Virus record (IMG/VR): IMGVR_UViG_3300017752_000199
Location: 1 to 21,883 of that record
Direction: 5' to 3' (one strand)
Length of the DNA stretch: 21,883 bases
From: a virus
Shown here piece by piece: positions 20,964 through 21,883 of the stretch (position 1 is the first letter of the stretch; every line of letters starts with the position of its first letter). Both the position numbers and the translations under genes were made by a program. The notes beneath the pieces were generated by a model. It made no database searches. It was not told the DNA's origin and was given only the letters and a program-made list of their open reading frames with translations.

Positions 20964-21883
20964 ATGACGACTGCTACATTACAACAACAACAGAGGGGGT
21001 GGTTCGATGTCCTTGATGACTGGCTTAAACGAGATCGCTTTGTCTTTATTGGTTGGTCTGGACTACTTCTTCTTCCCACTGCTTATCTTGCCATTGGCGG
21101 TTGGCTTACTGGCACAACTTTTGTCACGAGCTGGTACACCCACGGGCTTGCTACTTCTTATCTTGAGGGTGCTAATTTTCTTACGTCAGCTGTCTCGACG
21201 CCTGCTGACGCTATGGGTCATTCTCTTCTGCTACTTTGGGGTCCTGAATCTCAGGGGGATTTCGTCAGGTGGGTCCAACTTGGGGGACTCTGGGCTTTTG
21301 TGGCTCTCCACGGTTGCTTCGCCCTCATTGGTTTCATGCTTCGACAGTTTGAAATTAGTCGTCTCGTAGGAATTAGACCATACAATGCTATTGCGTTCTC
21401 TGGGCCTGTCGCTGTTTTTGTCAGTGTGTTTCTCATCTATCCTCTCGGACAGTCCAGTTGGTTCTTTGCACCGTCGTTTGGTGTTGCTGCGATATTTAGA
21501 TTCCTACTCTTCCTACAGGGTTTCCATAACTGGACGCTCAACCCTTTCCATATGATGGGTGTTGCAGGTATCCTAGGTGGAGCATTGTTATCTGCTATTC
21601 ATGGCGTAACTGTGGAGAATACTCTCTATGAAGATGGGGATCAAGCAAATACCTTTAAGGCTTTTGACTCTACGCAAGAGGAGGAGACTTACTCGATGGT
21701 TACTGCGAACCGTTTCTGGTCACAGATCTTCGGTATTGCTTTTAGTAATAAGCGTTGGTTGCATTTCTTTATGCTCTTCGTTCCCGTCATGGGTCTCTGG
21801 ACAAGTTCTATCGGTATTATTGGACTCGCTCTTAATCTACGTGCTTACGACTTTGTATCTCAAGAGATTCGTGCAGCAGAAGA
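20964..21883 (+). CDS. psbD: Photosystem II reaction-centre protein D2, 3' end outside the window
   Basis: 306 residues are visible, and the frame is open to the window end; full-length D2 is about 352. [18 protein letters not shown] and the [17 protein letters not shown] region are diagnostic. With a one-residue offset from host numbering, TyrD is Tyr159 (FLIYP), chlorophyll ligand His196 (NPFH), non-haem iron ligands His213 (AIHG) and His267 (WLHFF). D2 pairs with D1 to hold the pigments and quinones of photosystem II. AAGG (20951-20954, overlapping the previous stop) precedes the ATG by nine bases. It follows the 73-residue membrane gene. Phages carrying both psbA and psbD can replace the whole reaction-centre core. 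Confidence 0.98.
   Translation, partial: MTTATLQQQQRGWFDVLDDWLKRDRFVFIGWSGLLLLPTAYLAIGGWLTGTTFVTSWYTHGLATSYLEGANFLTSAVSTPADAMGHSLLLLWGPESQGDFVRWVQLGGLWAFVALHGCFALIGFMLRQFEISRLVGIRPYNAIAFSGPVAVFVSVFLIYPLGQSSWFFAPSFGVAAIFRFLLFLQGFHNWTLNPFHMMGVAGILGGALLSAIHGVTVENTLYEDGDQANTFKAFDSTQEEETYSMVTANRFWSQIFGIAFSNKRWLHFFMLFVPVMGLWTSSIGIIGLALNLRAYDFVSQEIRAAE

Noticed and set aside
21007-21369. + strand ORF in another frame inside psbD
   Set aside because: The D2 frame is unambiguous and open from 20964 to the window end; this frame is an overlap artefact.
1-21883. CRISPR array, insertion sequence or attachment site
   Set aside because: No regularly spaced repeats, transposase-like ORF or tRNA-derived duplication was found; repeats present are coding modules.

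Overview
The window looks like part of a T4-like cyanophage (a cyanomyovirus infecting marine Synechococcus or Prochlorococcus). The reasons are intact psbA and a window-truncated psbD (photosystem II D1 and D2), two hli genes (high-light-inducible proteins), a small 2-oxoglutarate/Fe(II) oxygenase, a long run of repetitive Gly/Ser/Thr-rich fibre-like virion genes, and several T4-type late promoter boxes (ATAAATA). The DNA is AT-rich, very compact and uninterrupted by tRNA or mobile-element genes.

Layout. (1) Positions 1-13884, + strand: seven large fibre or appendage-type structural genes, the first cut by the window edge. They are mosaics of shared modules: MAINFP starts, GDLWW/QWVDTNP modules, a YadA-like beta-roll, LamG-like and carbohydrate-binding-like domains, and a C1q-like head. 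In their midst is an unusual 729-residue protein joining a subtilisin-type protease with an intact-looking triad to a cupredoxin-like domain with a plausible type 1 copper site. (2) Positions 13912-16104, + strand: five tightly packed genes for small unrecognised proteins, four of them with predicted membrane segments. (3) Positions 16091-17747, - strand: three secreted-protein genes in one operon, the last with no ATG/GTG/TTG at its signal peptide (ATA in a stop/start overlap). (4) Positions 17884-21883, + strand: an auxiliary photosynthesis region with hli, hli, two tiny coupled membrane ORFs, the oxygenase, two small ORFs, psbA, a 73-residue membrane protein and psbD.

How it fits together. 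The structural, small-membrane and exported modules are preceded by ATAAATA-type late boxes about 22-31 bases before the start codon, as expected for virion assembly late in infection. The photosynthesis region instead shows sigma70-like promoters and two strong intrinsic terminators. Twice an extended -10 box directly abuts a terminator hairpin, so a new transcript would start inside the hairpin. psbA carries both a sigma70-like promoter and a perfect TATAAATA late box, so it could be expressed through the whole infection. D1 and D2 would replace damaged photosystem II cores, and HLIPs would protect the antenna and assembly intermediates, keeping host energy supply running during phage replication.

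Most promising leads: the protease-cupredoxin fusion; the apparent ATG-to-ATA start in the exported operon; the repeated promoter-in-terminator element; the overlapping early/late psbA promoter with a leader open in frame with psbA; and the tiny membrane ORFs embedded among the photosynthesis genes.
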